NCBI GenBank assembly: GCA_012837895.1
Contig: DUQH01000029.1
Location: 1 to 64,000, forward strand
Reading direction: 5' to 3'
Length of the DNA: 64,000 nucleotides
From: Candidatus Fermentithermobacillaceae bacterium
Lineage (GTDB): Bacteria > Bacillota > Sulfobacillia > Fermentithermobacillales > Fermentithermobacillaceae
Under the pieces are notes generated by a model. That model worked only from the letters and a program-made list of their open reading frames with translations. It was not told where the DNA came from and did no database searches. Numbering within the stretch: the stretch's first letter is position 1; the number at the start of each line of letters is the position of its first letter. This document shows, piece by piece, positions 8,799 through 17,250 of this stretch. The position numbers and the translations under genes are program-made.

Positions 8799-9056
8799 TC
8801 AACGCATTGCCGAGAGCTCGCTCAGGCAATCTCCGCAAACCCGCTTCCCTTTGTATATTTCTACTCCGGCTGCGTTTCCGCAGAATACGCAAGCGGGTTC
8901 GTATTTCTTGAGGATTATACTCTCGCCGTCGACATAAATCTCCAAAGAATCCTTTTCGCCGATGTCAAGAGTACGACGAAGCTCAATAGGAATGACTACC
9001 CTTCCGAGTTCATCGACCTTTCTGACTACTCCTGTTGATTTCATCATCTTGTCCAT
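8799..9056 (-). CDS. abrB: AbrB-family transition-state regulator
   Basis: The 85-residue protein has the AbrB/SpoVT swapped-hairpin DNA-binding domain in its first 50 residues (STGVVRKVDELGRVVIPIELRR) and a C-terminal part with a CVFC and a CGDC pair. In B. subtilis AbrB represses post-exponential genes and is itself repressed by Spo0A. The promoter region here has a perfect Spo0A box. ATG codons at 9056, 9047 and 9044 are possible; the GAGAGGTGA site abuts the first, so the fourth-codon ATG (9047) may be the real start. It sits on the minus strand between rsmI and the tRNA-binding gene. Confidence 0.92.
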   Translation of the reverse strand: MDKMMKSTGVVRKVDELGRVVIPIELRRTLDIGEKDSLEIYVDGESIILKKYEPACVFCGNAAGVEIYKGKRVCGDCLSELSAMR

Positions 9057-9087
9057 TCACCTCTCTTCTCAGCCGGTTCCTCCAAGT

Positions 9088-9136
9088 TTCGACAATGTCA
9101 CAAATAATAGATACCAGAGATGTCAGAAAGCGTCAA
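9088..9136 (-). promoter_or_regulatory. abrB promoter with downstream Spo0A box
   Basis: On the minus strand a TTGACG (9131-9136) and a TATCTA (9108-9113) are 17 bp apart. Just downstream, at about +10, is a perfect Spo0A box, TGTCGAA (9088-9094). Spo0A sites downstream of the start point are how B. subtilis Spo0A represses abrB. The rest of the 328-bp gap 9057-9384 shows no gene that I can support. Confidence 0.6.
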
Positions 9137-9384
9137 GGTATTTTATCAGAAAAAATGGGTAAAAACGTAAAAGTTTCATGTTTAGACTTAAAGTGTCAAT
9201 GGAACCATGGTTATCTAACGGGGCCCTCTTGGCGGGGTATTTCCTATTATAAGCCAATATCACTGAAGACTGTACAGCAAAATGTACCTTTACCGCACCG
9301 GGCTTGCTTCAGGGGTTGAGATCAAGGTATAACCGTCGTATGGGTCCCAAATACATGATGATTGCTAAAAGGAAGGCGGTTTGA

Positions 9385-9714
9385 ATGGCTGAGTGCATTA
9401 CACTCGATGAATTCAAGCGGATCGATCTCAGGGTTGGCGAAATCACTTCGTGCGAAAGAGTAGAAGGTACCGACAAACTGCTCAAACTCACTGTTGACCT
9501 TGGCGCTGAAAGCAGGCAGCTGGTTGCAGGCCTAGCCGCTCATTATGAACCCCAGCAGTTGTTAGGCAGGCAGATCGTGGTAGTCTGCAATCTGAAACCG
9601 GCGGTTATAAGAGGGATAGAATCCCAAGGTATGCTCCTTGCCGCCGGGGACGGCCAGGTGCTCGGGGTATTGACGCCTGAACGAAGGGTGCAAAATGGCA
9701 GCAAAGTGTCGTAA
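9385..9714 (+). CDS. Free-standing tRNA-binding (OB-fold) protein, MetG C-terminal type
   Basis: The 109-residue protein is an EMAP-II/Trbp111-like OB-fold domain of the kind found at the C-terminus of methionyl-tRNA synthetase. The opening TLDEFKRIDLRVGEI and the later NLKPAVIRGIESQGMLLAA are diagnostic. Such domains bind tRNA in a structure-dependent way as dimers. In B. subtilis the full metG (metS) stands between abrB and tatD; here only the tRNA-binding module remains at that place. It may act as a separate beta subunit for a MetG encoded elsewhere. The ATG start follows an AAGGAAGG site. Confidence 0.9.
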   Translation: MAECITLDEFKRIDLRVGEITSCERVEGTDKLLKLTVDLGAESRQLVAGLAAHYEPQQLLGRQIVVVCNLKPAVIRGIESQGMLLAAGDGQVLGVLTPERRVQNGSKVS

Positions 9715-9733
9715 AGCAAGTGTAGGAGTCCCG

Positions 9734-10513
9734 GTGGTTTTCGACACCCATGCCCACGTATCGGCCAGGCAGTTCGACAAGGACAGGCGCCAGGCGCTGG
9801 AACGTGCCACTGATCTGGGGATTGCCTTTCTTGAAGTGGGCTTTAACGAAGACTCGTCCAGGAAGAGCCTTGCGCTCGCAAGGCAAACCGGCGGATTTTG
9901 CGCTGTGGGGATTCACCCTCATGATGCCCTGGCAGACGAGCCTCTTGAAACCAGGTGGCAGTACATCGAAAGTCTGGTGCTTGAATCGCCCAGGGTCAAA
10001 GCTATAGGTGAGATCGGCCTGGACTACTTCCGCAACCTTTCACCGAAGAATGCCCAGATCGAAGCATTTATCATGGGCTTGGATTTGGCCAGGCGTCACA
10101 AACTTCCTGCCATCATACACCAGCGGGATGCTTCACGTGACGTTATCACGGTCATAGATAAGCACAGCCGTGACATCCCCATTGTGTTTCATTGTTTTTC
10201 CGAGGGAATTGACTGTGCCCGCAAGTGCCTGGATCTCGGAGGGTACATTGGTCTGGGCGGCCCCCTTACCTACCCGAGAAACGGTTACCTCAGGGACATG
10301 CTCAAGTTTGTGCCCCCGGACAGGTTATTGGTGGAAACTGATTGTCCGTGGCTTCCGCCCCAAAGCAAGCGCGGCAGAAGGAACGAACCTGCTTACATCA
10401 TAGAAGTGATAGAAACAATAGCAGAGGTCCTGGGGCAGACCCCTTCTGAGATAAGCAAGCTCACCTTCGATAACGCTGTGCGCGTGTTTGCAAACGGGGA
10501 GCAAGAATGGTAA
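9734..10513 (+). CDS. tatD: TatD-family metal-dependent deoxyribonuclease
   Basis: The TIM-barrel amidohydrolase-like protein has the metal ligands of the TatD family: DTHAHV at the N-terminus, GIHPHDA, GEIGLDYFR, HCFSEG and VETDCPWLPP. Family members have 3'-5' DNase activity and are used in DNA repair or turnover. I prefer the GTG at 9734 (259 residues), which has an AGGAG site five bases upstream, over ATG at 9695, which would overlap the preceding gene and add 13 unconserved residues. In B. subtilis the equivalent (yabD) holds the same position. Confidence 0.92.
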   Translation: MVFDTHAHVSARQFDKDRRQALERATDLGIAFLEVGFNEDSSRKSLALARQTGGFCAVGIHPHDALADEPLETRWQYIESLVLESPRVKAIGEIGLDYFRNLSPKNAQIEAFIMGLDLARRHKLPAIIHQRDASRDVITVIDKHSRDIPIVFHCFSEGIDCARKCLDLGGYIGLGGPLTYPRNGYLRDMLKFVPPDRLLVETDCPWLPPQSKRGRRNEPAYIIEVIETIAEVLGQTPSEISKLTFDNAVRVFANGEQEW

Positions 10514-10660
10514 AGTCTATCACTGTGGGCGACGATTATAGGAAATAACAGGAAACCATAAGGGTATTTTGGCAATATATTCACATAATTATAGACAGGA
10601 CATGCAGCTTACAATATTTGGGGTAGGCTGCTAAGAGGAAATGTCTATCTTACGAGGAAT

Positions 10661-11707
10661 ATGCTTGTGGAATATCCTTTGTCAGGGGGTGTCTGCTTGC
10701 GAATATCAAGCTTGATAGCTGGCAAGCGGCATTTGGCGGGGTTGGCAATCATTACGGTCATGACTCTGGTAGCTTTAGGCTTCGGAGTCAAGACCGGTTT
10801 AGGAACGCATGATGTAAAGGTATCTGCGTGGGACAGGGAGATTTCGATTACCACGCGGGCAGCTACGGTGGCCGATGTGCTGGCTGCCGTCAACATATCT
10901 TTGAGCCCCGGGGATTTGGTCCAGCCTTCGCTCGATACGGCGGTTGAAGACGGTATGGAAATAAAGGTTGAGAGGGCAAGGCCGGTGTTCGTCAAGTTCA
11001 GGGGCAGGGGTTTTCCGGTTTTCACGGCAGAGAAGCGGGTATCGCAAATCCTATCTATAGCTGGAATAGAGCCAGAGCCGGACGATGTTGTATATCCAGG
11101 TTTGGATGAAGAACTGTCCCAGGATCCCACTATCAGGGTGGCGAAGGTCACTTACGGTGAAGTGACAGAAGAACAAGAAATCGCTTATGACACCCAGAAG
11201 CGGGAAGATAGCTCCCTGGAAGTGGGGCTCACCAGGATGTTCAAGAATGGGACTACAGGGCTCCTTCAAGTGATTTACCAGGTCAAGTATGAAGACGGGG
11301 TGGAAGTCTTGCGTGAAGAGAAGTCCAGGACCGTTGTAAGGGAGCCATCACCTCTTGTCCTGCTTGTAGGTTCGTTACAGCAGGTGTCCCGCGGTGGGCA
11401 AGATATCCGTTTTGAGAGAGCCCTGGAGGTTACCGCCACCGCTTATTGTCCTTGCGCAAAATGCTGCGGGCCCACGGCTGTTGGCATGACTTCTACAGGG
11501 GTCCCTGCGGCAAAGGGTGTAATCGCGGTAGATCCAAGGGTGATTCCCCTTGGAGCCAGGGTCTACGTCGACGGCTATGGGGAAGCACTGGCGGCTGACG
11601 TCGGCTCAGCGATCAAGGGCAACAGGATAGATGTTTGCTTTGATACCCATGAGGAAGCTTGGGCATGGGGAGTAAAGAAAACAAAAGTGTATATTCTTCC
11701 ACAATGA
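10661..11707 (+). CDS. Secreted DUF348/G5/3D-domain protein (YabE type)
   Basis: The 348-residue protein has an N-terminal signal or anchor helix (about residues 27-46), DUF348 repeats (about 48-165), a G5 region (about 170-240) and a C-terminal 3D domain with the family aspartates (ATAYCPC...GMTSTGVPAAKGVIAVDP and GNRIDVCFD). B. subtilis YabE, at the same map position, is a cell-wall protein related to resuscitation-promoting factors, and 3D domains cleave peptidoglycan. The ATG has an ACGAGGA site. Its stop codon overlaps the rsmA start (ATGA). The rnmV gene (RNase M5), which lies between the two in B. subtilis, is missing. Confidence 0.9.
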   Translation: MLVEYPLSGGVCLRISSLIAGKRHLAGLAIITVMTLVALGFGVKTGLGTHDVKVSAWDREISITTRAATVADVLAAVNISLSPGDLVQPSLDTAVEDGMEIKVERARPVFVKFRGRGFPVFTAEKRVSQILSIAGIEPEPDDVVYPGLDEELSQDPTIRVAKVTYGEVTEEQEIAYDTQKREDSSLEVGLTRMFKNGTTGLLQVIYQVKYEDGVEVLREEKSRTVVREPSPLVLLVGSLQQVSRGGQDIRFERALEVTATAYCPCAKCCGPTAVGMTSTGVPAAKGVIAVDPRVIPLGARVYVDGYGEALAADVGSAIKGNRIDVCFDTHEEAWAWGVKKTKVYILPQ

Positions 11708-12564
11708 AAAATACCTCTTACAGCCAGATCATGAGAGAGCACGGGGTCAGGTTGAAAAAGCGTCTAGGCCAGCATTTCATGACTGACCCCGGGCTCCTGG
11801 CCGCTGTTGCCGGAACTATGGTACTTGGTGATGAATGGGTGGCCGTGGAAATAGGCGCAGGGCTGGGGACGCTCACCCGCATACTGTGTACCAGGGCAAG
11901 GCAGGTATACGCCCTGGAAATCGATAGGGAACTGGAACCTGCCGTTTCGGATATTACCGGGGAGTTTGCCAACCTCACATGGATTTGGGGCGATGCCCTC
12001 AAGTACGACCTTTCAGGGCAAACATTAAAGGAGACTTATCCCACGGCACCCCTGGTGCTATGCGGCAACCTTCCCTACTACGTTACCTCCGAGATTATCT
12101 ATTCTGCGTTTACCGGCCGTCCCGCGTGGAACCGGCTTGCGTTTGTGGTCCAAGATGAACTGGGCAGGCGCATGGCGGAACCACCAGGGTCGCGCCAGTT
12201 TGGCCGGCTTTCCTTGTGGTGTCAATACAGGTCCAGGGTGAAAGTGGAAAGGAAGATTCCCAGGGGGGCGTTCCTGCCGCCGCCTAAGGTAGATTCCTGC
12301 CTGGTAACCATGGACGTATACAGTGAGTTTCCCCTCACGGTGCAGGAAGAACAGGTGCTGGATGAGATATCGCGGAAAGCGTTTTCCCAAAGGCGCAAGA
12401 CTGTGTTGAACTCGATCTTGCCGCTTTTTGAAAGCAAAGGAGAACTACTCAGGCTGGGAGATCAGTATGGCCTGGACTTTCGCAAGAGGCCTGAAGACAT
12501 CACTATCGATGAATATATTACTTTGGCAAGAGCGGCAGCCCCTATCATATCGTCGCGCTCTTAG
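11704..12564 (+). CDS. rsmA: 16S rRNA dimethyladenosine transferase
   Basis: RsmA/KsgA dimethylates A1518 and A1519 in 16S rRNA late in 30S assembly. The protein has KKRLGQHFMTDP, the SAM-binding EIGAGLGTLT and the catalytic GNLPYYVTS. The start is set to ATG 11704, which overlaps the previous stop codon as ATGA and gives 286 residues, the usual family size. A longer reading from 11659 would add 15 unconserved residues. The order yabE-rsmA-veg is the conserved Firmicute one, apart from the YkuK-family gene inserted before veg. Confidence 0.94.
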   Translation: MKNTSYSQIMREHGVRLKKRLGQHFMTDPGLLAAVAGTMVLGDEWVAVEIGAGLGTLTRILCTRARQVYALEIDRELEPAVSDITGEFANLTWIWGDALKYDLSGQTLKETYPTAPLVLCGNLPYYVTSEIIYSAFTGRPAWNRLAFVVQDELGRRMAEPPGSRQFGRLSLWCQYRSRVKVERKIPRGAFLPPPKVDSCLVTMDVYSEFPLTVQEEQVLDEISRKAFSQRRKTVLNSILPLFESKGELLRLGDQYGLDFRKRPEDITIDEYITLARAAAPIISSRS

Positions 12565-12659
12565 GCGTGACCTTCATATTATTCAAACAGTTCACTTCTT
12601 CGTCCCCCAAGAACTCAAGCCGCATCATCTTGTTGCAATTTTCGGAATTGAATACACAA

Positions 12660-12688
12660 TTGCACAAGTGCAAGAAAAATGATAAAAT
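12660..12688 (+). promoter_or_regulatory. Sigma-A promoter for the ykuK-veg genes
   Basis: A TTGCAC (12660-12665) and a TAAAAT (12683-12688) are separated by exactly 17 bp, in an AT-rich stretch 46 bp before the next start codon. veg has a strong promoter of its own in B. subtilis. Confidence 0.6.
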
Positions 12689-12733
12689 TAGTCAATAGGA
12701 AATTGGCTAGAAAGGGGCAAGGAGGTTGAGACA

Positions 12734-13201
12734 TTGCAGTTCATAAGCCCTTCAAAGGGTTCAATGAGCTTTGAGGCAATGTTTCAAGACATCCTTGACT
12801 TCATGGCCGAAAATCCTGATTCACAGTACAAACTCATAGTGGGCAGCGATTCCCAGTCCAGGGAACAAATATGTTTTGTAACCGCAGTTGTGGTCCACCA
12901 CATTGGTAAGGGTGGCAGATATTACTATACGCGCTCATTCGTTAAGAAAATGCCCAGCATAAAGCAGCGAATCTTCTATGAAGCCCACTTAAGCTTGGAT
13001 CTTGCCAGCAAACTGGCAGCTCAATTGTCATATAACGGGCATAATGATCTTAACGTGGAAATCCACCTGGATGTGGGAAGAAACGGCCATACAAGAACCA
13101 TGATAAGAGAACTTGTTGCCCAGATAACCGGCAGCGGGTTTTGTGCCAAGATTAAGCCTGATGCATACGGGGCCCAGGTGGCAGATAAACACACTAAGTA
13201 G
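12734..13201 (+). CDS. YkuK-family (DUF458, RNase H-like) protein
   Basis: The 155-residue protein matches the YkuK/DUF458 family, predicted to adopt an RNase H-like fold: the early VGSDSQSREQ with an acidic residue, the central FYEAHLSLDLASKL and the late EIHLDVGRNGHT and KPDAYGAQVADK. These resemble the acidic positions expected for a metal-dependent nuclease, but no activity is established that I know of. It starts at TTG with an AAGGAGG site. It stands where B. subtilis has yabG, between rsmA and veg. Confidence 0.85.
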   Translation: MQFISPSKGSMSFEAMFQDILDFMAENPDSQYKLIVGSDSQSREQICFVTAVVVHHIGKGGRYYYTRSFVKKMPSIKQRIFYEAHLSLDLASKLAAQLSYNGHNDLNVEIHLDVGRNGHTRTMIRELVAQITGSGFCAKIKPDAYGAQVADKHTK

Positions 13202-13221
13202 GGCCAAAGGGGGGATAGCTG

Positions 13222-13485
13222 TTGAAGCCAAAGACGTCTATTGACTCAATACGGATGAAACTTGATTCCCATCTCGGGAAAAGGATAAAAGTGAGGGCTA
13301 ACGAAGGGCGCAAGCGTATTTCTGTAAAAGAAGGTATCCTGGAAAATACGTACCCTAGCATATTTGTCATAAGGTTGGATGATGAGTCGGGCAGGGCTGT
13401 GACATGGAGCTATATCGACGTGTTGACCGACTCTGTGCAAATACAGTTCCTCGAAGAAGCGCAGGAGGTATCTGCCGACAGTTAA
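13222..13485 (+). CDS. veg: Veg protein
   Basis: The 87-residue protein is Veg, a small highly expressed Firmicute protein with an Sm/SH3-like beta fold. In B. subtilis it affects biofilm formation and spore germination, by an unclear mechanism. Recognisable parts are the N-terminal IRMKLDSHLGKRIKVRANEG and the VTWSYIDVLT segment. It starts at TTG after a GGGG-rich site, 20 bp past the YkuK-family gene, and shares the promoter before that gene. Confidence 0.93.
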   Translation: MKPKTSIDSIRMKLDSHLGKRIKVRANEGRKRISVKEGILENTYPSIFVIRLDDESGRAVTWSYIDVLTDSVQIQFLEEAQEVSADS

Positions 13486-13488
13486 TTC

Positions 13489-13506
13489 CCGGAAACGCTG
13501 TTCCGG
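13489..13506. terminator. Hairpin between convergent veg and DUF4129 genes
   Basis: A perfect 6-bp stem (CCGGAA with TTCCGG) and a six-base loop fill the 29-bp gap between two converging genes. A bidirectional terminator is plausible, though the T-rich tails are weak. Confidence 0.4.
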
Positions 13507-13514
13507 TATCATAT

Positions 13515-14894
13515 CTAATCAGTATCCTGTGGCTGCAGGCGGAATGTCTCCGGTTGGATGAGAACCGAATAGGCATATACCGCCTTCTCCCATTCAGAGG
13601 TATCTGGCTGCTTGTTTGAGTAGTGACACCTGCAGAACAGCTCAGTAATGTAGTCAAACGCCATGCGTCCTTCATCAGTGGGCACATGCTCCAGGATGTC
13701 CTCAAGGTATTCCAAGGGGGTGTCGCTTTCCTTCCTGGGGAATACCTGCCTGCCAAGCACTTCTAAAGACCGGGAATACAGTTCCTGAATATTTCTTGGT
13801 TTGCCAGGCAATATAGCGCCTATGGTTCTTGTCACATTGGCCTTCATCCGGGACAGGATTTCGTCCATGGCATTCTTTGCCCAGTCCCTCAAGGCTTCCT
13901 TTTCCAGTAGACTCGTCCTGGTTTCTTTCAGCTGGGAATCTTGTTTTTCCGCAGCGCCGCGCTTCAGCACAAAGCGCCATATCAGCCAAAGAACTGCTGC
14001 AACCGTTGTTCCAATCAGGATGGCATAAGCCCATGGGGGCAATTCGGCAAGACTTCCCTCTTCCTGGAGCTGTTCAAGCACATGTCTCCGGAAAGGCGGA
14101 AGTTCTTGCGTTTCATGAGGATCCAGGTTCAGCATTTGCCGGAGGCGCATTACAAGCCATTCTGCAAGCCAGCCAATGGGTATGGCTGCGTAGATGATAA
14201 GGGCGCTAATGAGGCTCCATGCCTTGGCCAAGATGTTCCTAATTAAGGATACTGTGCCTGGCACACCCACTGATACAAAAGCTGCTGTGGCCAGGATTAG
14301 GGCCAGGAACCCTACACCCCCGGCTGTCCAATACCGGCGTTGGCCTGACTGTACCGTCCTTAGCACTTCACCTTGCCGCACCAAGGCGATATCCAGCGTT
14401 GACACCAAGGCGAAGAGCAGTGCACCGGTTGCCAGGTTCACGGTTTGGGATAGTTTGAACGAGGCGAGAAGCGCCAGCGCCAAAGTCCCCAGCAAGCTGT
14501 TGCGTTGGGAAGTGGCGAGCTTGTATGAACGGGCGCGGTTGATTCCCTGAACTGAACACAGTGCCCATAGTACAAGATAAATGGGTGCTTGTTCTGATAT
14601 GTTGATATTCCACGGAAGCACCTCCGGCTTCAGCCACACGATGGCCTGAAGTGTTCCTGATACCAATACCGGTGCGAGCCACCCTGCAAGGATTAAGCCA
14701 TTCTTGCGGTGAGGCGAAGCCTGCTTTGCCAGGTGCTCTAACCCATATCCCCATAAGAAGCCCAAACCGCCAGCTATGAACGGCAACGGAGATCCTGTGT
14801 AAACCTTAAAGACATCCAGGAGGGCGGTGGAAATGTATCCCCAGAAAACTGCTGTAAGCACTGTCCCCAGGCCAAGATCAGCTAATACGCTCAA
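13515..14894 (-). CDS. Membrane protein with C-terminal DUF4129 domain
   Basis: The 459-residue protein has about seven membrane helices in residues 5-260, another at about 285-305, and a cytoplasmic C-terminal region matching DUF4129 (SLEVLGR...LEYLEDILEHVP...FDYITELFCRCHYS). In many bacteria this domain forms the tail of a TgpA-like transglutaminase next to DUF58 and MoxR genes; here no transglutaminase core is visible. It starts at TTG (RBS GGAGGTGATC) and overlaps the DUF58 gene by 17 bp, so the three genes form one operon. Confidence 0.75.
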   Translation of the reverse strand: MSVLADLGLGTVLTAVFWGYISTALLDVFKVYTGSPLPFIAGGLGFLWGYGLEHLAKQASPHRKNGLILAGWLAPVLVSGTLQAIVWLKPEVLPWNINISEQAPIYLVLWALCSVQGINRARSYKLATSQRNSLLGTLALALLASFKLSQTVNLATGALLFALVSTLDIALVRQGEVLRTVQSGQRRYWTAGGVGFLALILATAAFVSVGVPGTVSLIRNILAKAWSLISALIIYAAIPIGWLAEWLVMRLRQMLNLDPHETQELPPFRRHVLEQLQEEGSLAELPPWAYAILIGTTVAAVLWLIWRFVLKRGAAEKQDSQLKETRTSLLEKEALRDWAKNAMDEILSRMKANVTRTIGAILPGKPRNIQELYSRSLEVLGRQVFPRKESDTPLEYLEDILEHVPTDEGRMAFDYITELFCRCHYSNKQPDTSEWEKAVYAYSVLIQPETFRLQPQDTD

Positions 14895-16107
14895 ATGCGA
14901 TCACCTCCGAATCTGCTTGCCCGGGGATTTCCCTGCGCAGGTAAACAGGTATGTGCCCCGCAATCCGGCGAAACGCAGAGGCATCAGAAGGCCGTACCAG
15001 CACTACAGCTACTGGGTATCCTGCGTTGGCCAGGGCAGACAGGTGCTCGCAATCAGCTTCAGATATGTGGGGCATGATGGCAAGCACTCTTGTGTCGGTG
15101 CCTATGCGGTATTTGAGATGCTTTAGGGTGGTTGAAAACGCCATCCAGGGTAAGCTTACTTGTGCCAGTGACTCAAGCACGCGCTTAAGGTGGCGATCGG
15201 ATAAGCCTGGCCCGATGAACAGCGAACCTCTATCCTGCCCCATTGAATTCGCGGTAAGCCCAAAAGCCATTCCTTGCTCAAGCATCTGAGAGCACACAGA
15301 TGCAGCGGTTGTAATCGCATCTTCCATGGCCTGGGAGTCTATCCCTTGCCAGAAGTGGTCAGAAGTAGACAGGTTGAGCGCTACAATTGTTTTTGACTGG
15401 TGGGTGGGATCCAATACTTTGATCCTGAGTTCGCCGGTTTTGGCTGTAGATTTCCATGCTATCCGGTTGGCAGGAGTGTTTCTGTCGTACTCACGCGTAC
15501 CGGCAACAGTCAACGGGTCAGGGTGGAGCCATCCTCTTACAGGCGCCACCCCGAAAGGAGACTTGCTCAGCCAAGGCAACCCTTCAATTCTTACTATCTT
15601 CGGATACACGGTCAACCTGTGAGTCCCGGGTGCTACTGTGCCGTATGACCCAAGCCCCAGCGGGTCTCCTGCCGTCAACCTCACAGGCCCCAACTTTAGG
15701 ACTCCCCGCTTTACACACGACACTTCAAACGTCCGTTCTACCCTCTCAAACCATCTGAGGTGTACAGTATTGGAAAACACTGACCTTCCAGGCACATACG
15801 GTGCCAGGGACAAGCCACCAAGAGAACCGTCGCCTGGGACTTCATCATCGCATTTTAGCCAGAACACCGGTAAAGGCTTGCGGTTTTCTATGCGGATCTT
15901 CAAGGTCACAGTGTCCCCCACGAAAGCTTCACAAGGCTCTATCCTCCGGCTATAGGACAAGTGCTTGGTGGCATTCTTTGCGTACCGGTATGCGAGAACT
16001 GCTCCCAAAGCAAGATAGGCTCCTGACATCACCACAAAGGGAGCCTTAGCTACAAGCCCTAGCAATGCTACAGCTATCCCGCATGCAATGACTATCCTGC
16101 TGCTCAT
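14878..16107 (-). CDS. DUF58 domain protein
   Basis: The 409-residue protein starts with two membrane helices (about residues 4-44), followed by a beta-rich region and the DUF58 signature around residue 200 (GTREYDRNTPANRIAWKSTAKTGELRIK), which leads into a von Willebrand factor A-like part. DUF58 proteins pair with MoxR ATPases and are thought to be the chaperoned or assembled partner; the precise function is not known. It overlaps moxR by one base and the DUF4129 gene by 17 bp. Confidence 0.88.
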   Translation of the reverse strand: MSSRIVIACGIAVALLGLVAKAPFVVMSGAYLALGAVLAYRYAKNATKHLSYSRRIEPCEAFVGDTVTLKIRIENRKPLPVFWLKCDDEVPGDGSLGGLSLAPYVPGRSVFSNTVHLRWFERVERTFEVSCVKRGVLKLGPVRLTAGDPLGLGSYGTVAPGTHRLTVYPKIVRIEGLPWLSKSPFGVAPVRGWLHPDPLTVAGTREYDRNTPANRIAWKSTAKTGELRIKVLDPTHQSKTIVALNLSTSDHFWQGIDSQAMEDAITTAASVCSQMLEQGMAFGLTANSMGQDRGSLFIGPGLSDRHLKRVLESLAQVSLPWMAFSTTLKHLKYRIGTDTRVLAIMPHISEADCEHLSALANAGYPVAVVLVRPSDASAFRRIAGHIPVYLRREIPGQADSEVIAFERIS

Positions 16108-17060
16108 TACCTCGCCATGTCTCCTATCGGGACTGTTATGTCATCCAAGACTTGCAGCACTATGTCCTGTGCGTTGATCCCGCGGATGAATGAGTCCTGG
16201 GATATGACCAGCCTGTGAGCCAGGACGGGCACGGCAAGTGCTTTTACATCGTCAGGCAGGACAAAGTCCCTGCCTTCTACGAAAGCATGAGCTTTAGAGG
16301 CAAGCGCAAGGGACAAGGTAGCTCTTGGGCTTGCTCCCAGTTCCACAGCGTCAAGGCTTCTGGTGAGCCTGCAGATGCTGCTAATGTAAGATCTTAGGTC
16401 ATCAGACAGGTATACCTGCTTTACCCTCTCCTTCAATCCAGCTACTTCCCCTTGTGTCAAAGGGGGTCCGGGATCAATCTCTGAACCTTGTTCAAACCGC
16501 TCGAGGATTTGCTTTTCCCCTTCTTCGTCAGGATAACCCAGGTGTATGCGCATTAGAAACCTGTCCATTTGGGCTTCAGGCAAGGGAAACGTCCCTTGCA
16601 GTTCAATTGGGTTTTGAGTGGCAAGCACTGTAAAATGAGGCGATAGCAGGTGGGTTACCCCATCTATGGTGACCTGTTTTTCCTGCATACATTCAAGCAA
16701 GCTTGACTGGGTCCTAGGGGTAGCCCGGTTGATCTCATCTGCCAGCAAGACGTCGCAAAATACGGGGCCGGGCTTGAACTCGAATTCAAGGGTCTTAGGG
16801 TTGAACACATTAATCCCTGTTATGTCAGATGGGAGCAGGTCAGGGGTGAATTGGATCCGGCGGAACTCCAAACCCAGGCAACGGGCAAAGGTCCGTGCAA
16901 GGAGGGTTTTGCCTACGCCGGGGACATCTTCGATCAGGATATGGCCTTCCGTCAGGAATGCCACCAGGGCGAGCCGGATTGTCTCTTGGTTTCCTACGAT
17001 TACCTTGGACATCATGTCCTTGAAACGGCTAATGGCGGAATGTGCTTTGTCTGTTGCCAT
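16107..17060 (-). CDS. MoxR-family AAA+ ATPase
   Basis: The 317-residue ATPase has Walker A GVGKTLLA (about residues 47-54), Walker B LLADEINRA (about 108-116), sensor-1 ATQNPIE and the arginine-finger region ATLSLALASKAHA. MoxR proteins act as chaperones in assembling enzyme or surface complexes, usually with a DUF58 partner, as here. It is the first gene of a three-gene minus-strand operon that interrupts the otherwise plus-strand order between veg and ispE. Confidence 0.92.
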   Translation of the reverse strand: MATDKAHSAISRFKDMMSKVIVGNQETIRLALVAFLTEGHILIEDVPGVGKTLLARTFARCLGLEFRRIQFTPDLLPSDITGINVFNPKTLEFEFKPGPVFCDVLLADEINRATPRTQSSLLECMQEKQVTIDGVTHLLSPHFTVLATQNPIELQGTFPLPEAQMDRFLMRIHLGYPDEEGEKQILERFEQGSEIDPGPPLTQGEVAGLKERVKQVYLSDDLRSYISSICRLTRSLDAVELGASPRATLSLALASKAHAFVEGRDFVLPDDVKALAVPVLAHRLVISQDSFIRGINAQDIVLQVLDDITVPIGDMAR

Positions 17061-17250
17061 TGTGTCACCTCCGTGGTTTGCCCGAAGGCATGAATATACA
17101 GTTCTGGTTTACCCGGCTTATTCCTGCCGTAGCACAACCAAATGAATTGGCATGGTTTTCTATGCAAGGACATCCCTAGGACTAGAACTTCCTTCCGCCA
17201 TTTTACATAAGGTGTGATGCAGAGTGCTTATGTGAAGGGAGGGAGGTTCG

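Noticed and set aside
9310-9345. T-box antiterminator before the tRNA-binding gene
   Set aside because: AAGGTATAACCGTCG resembles the T-box consensus only loosely (about 8 of 13), and I see no stem I, specifier loop or terminator. At most it could be a decayed leader.
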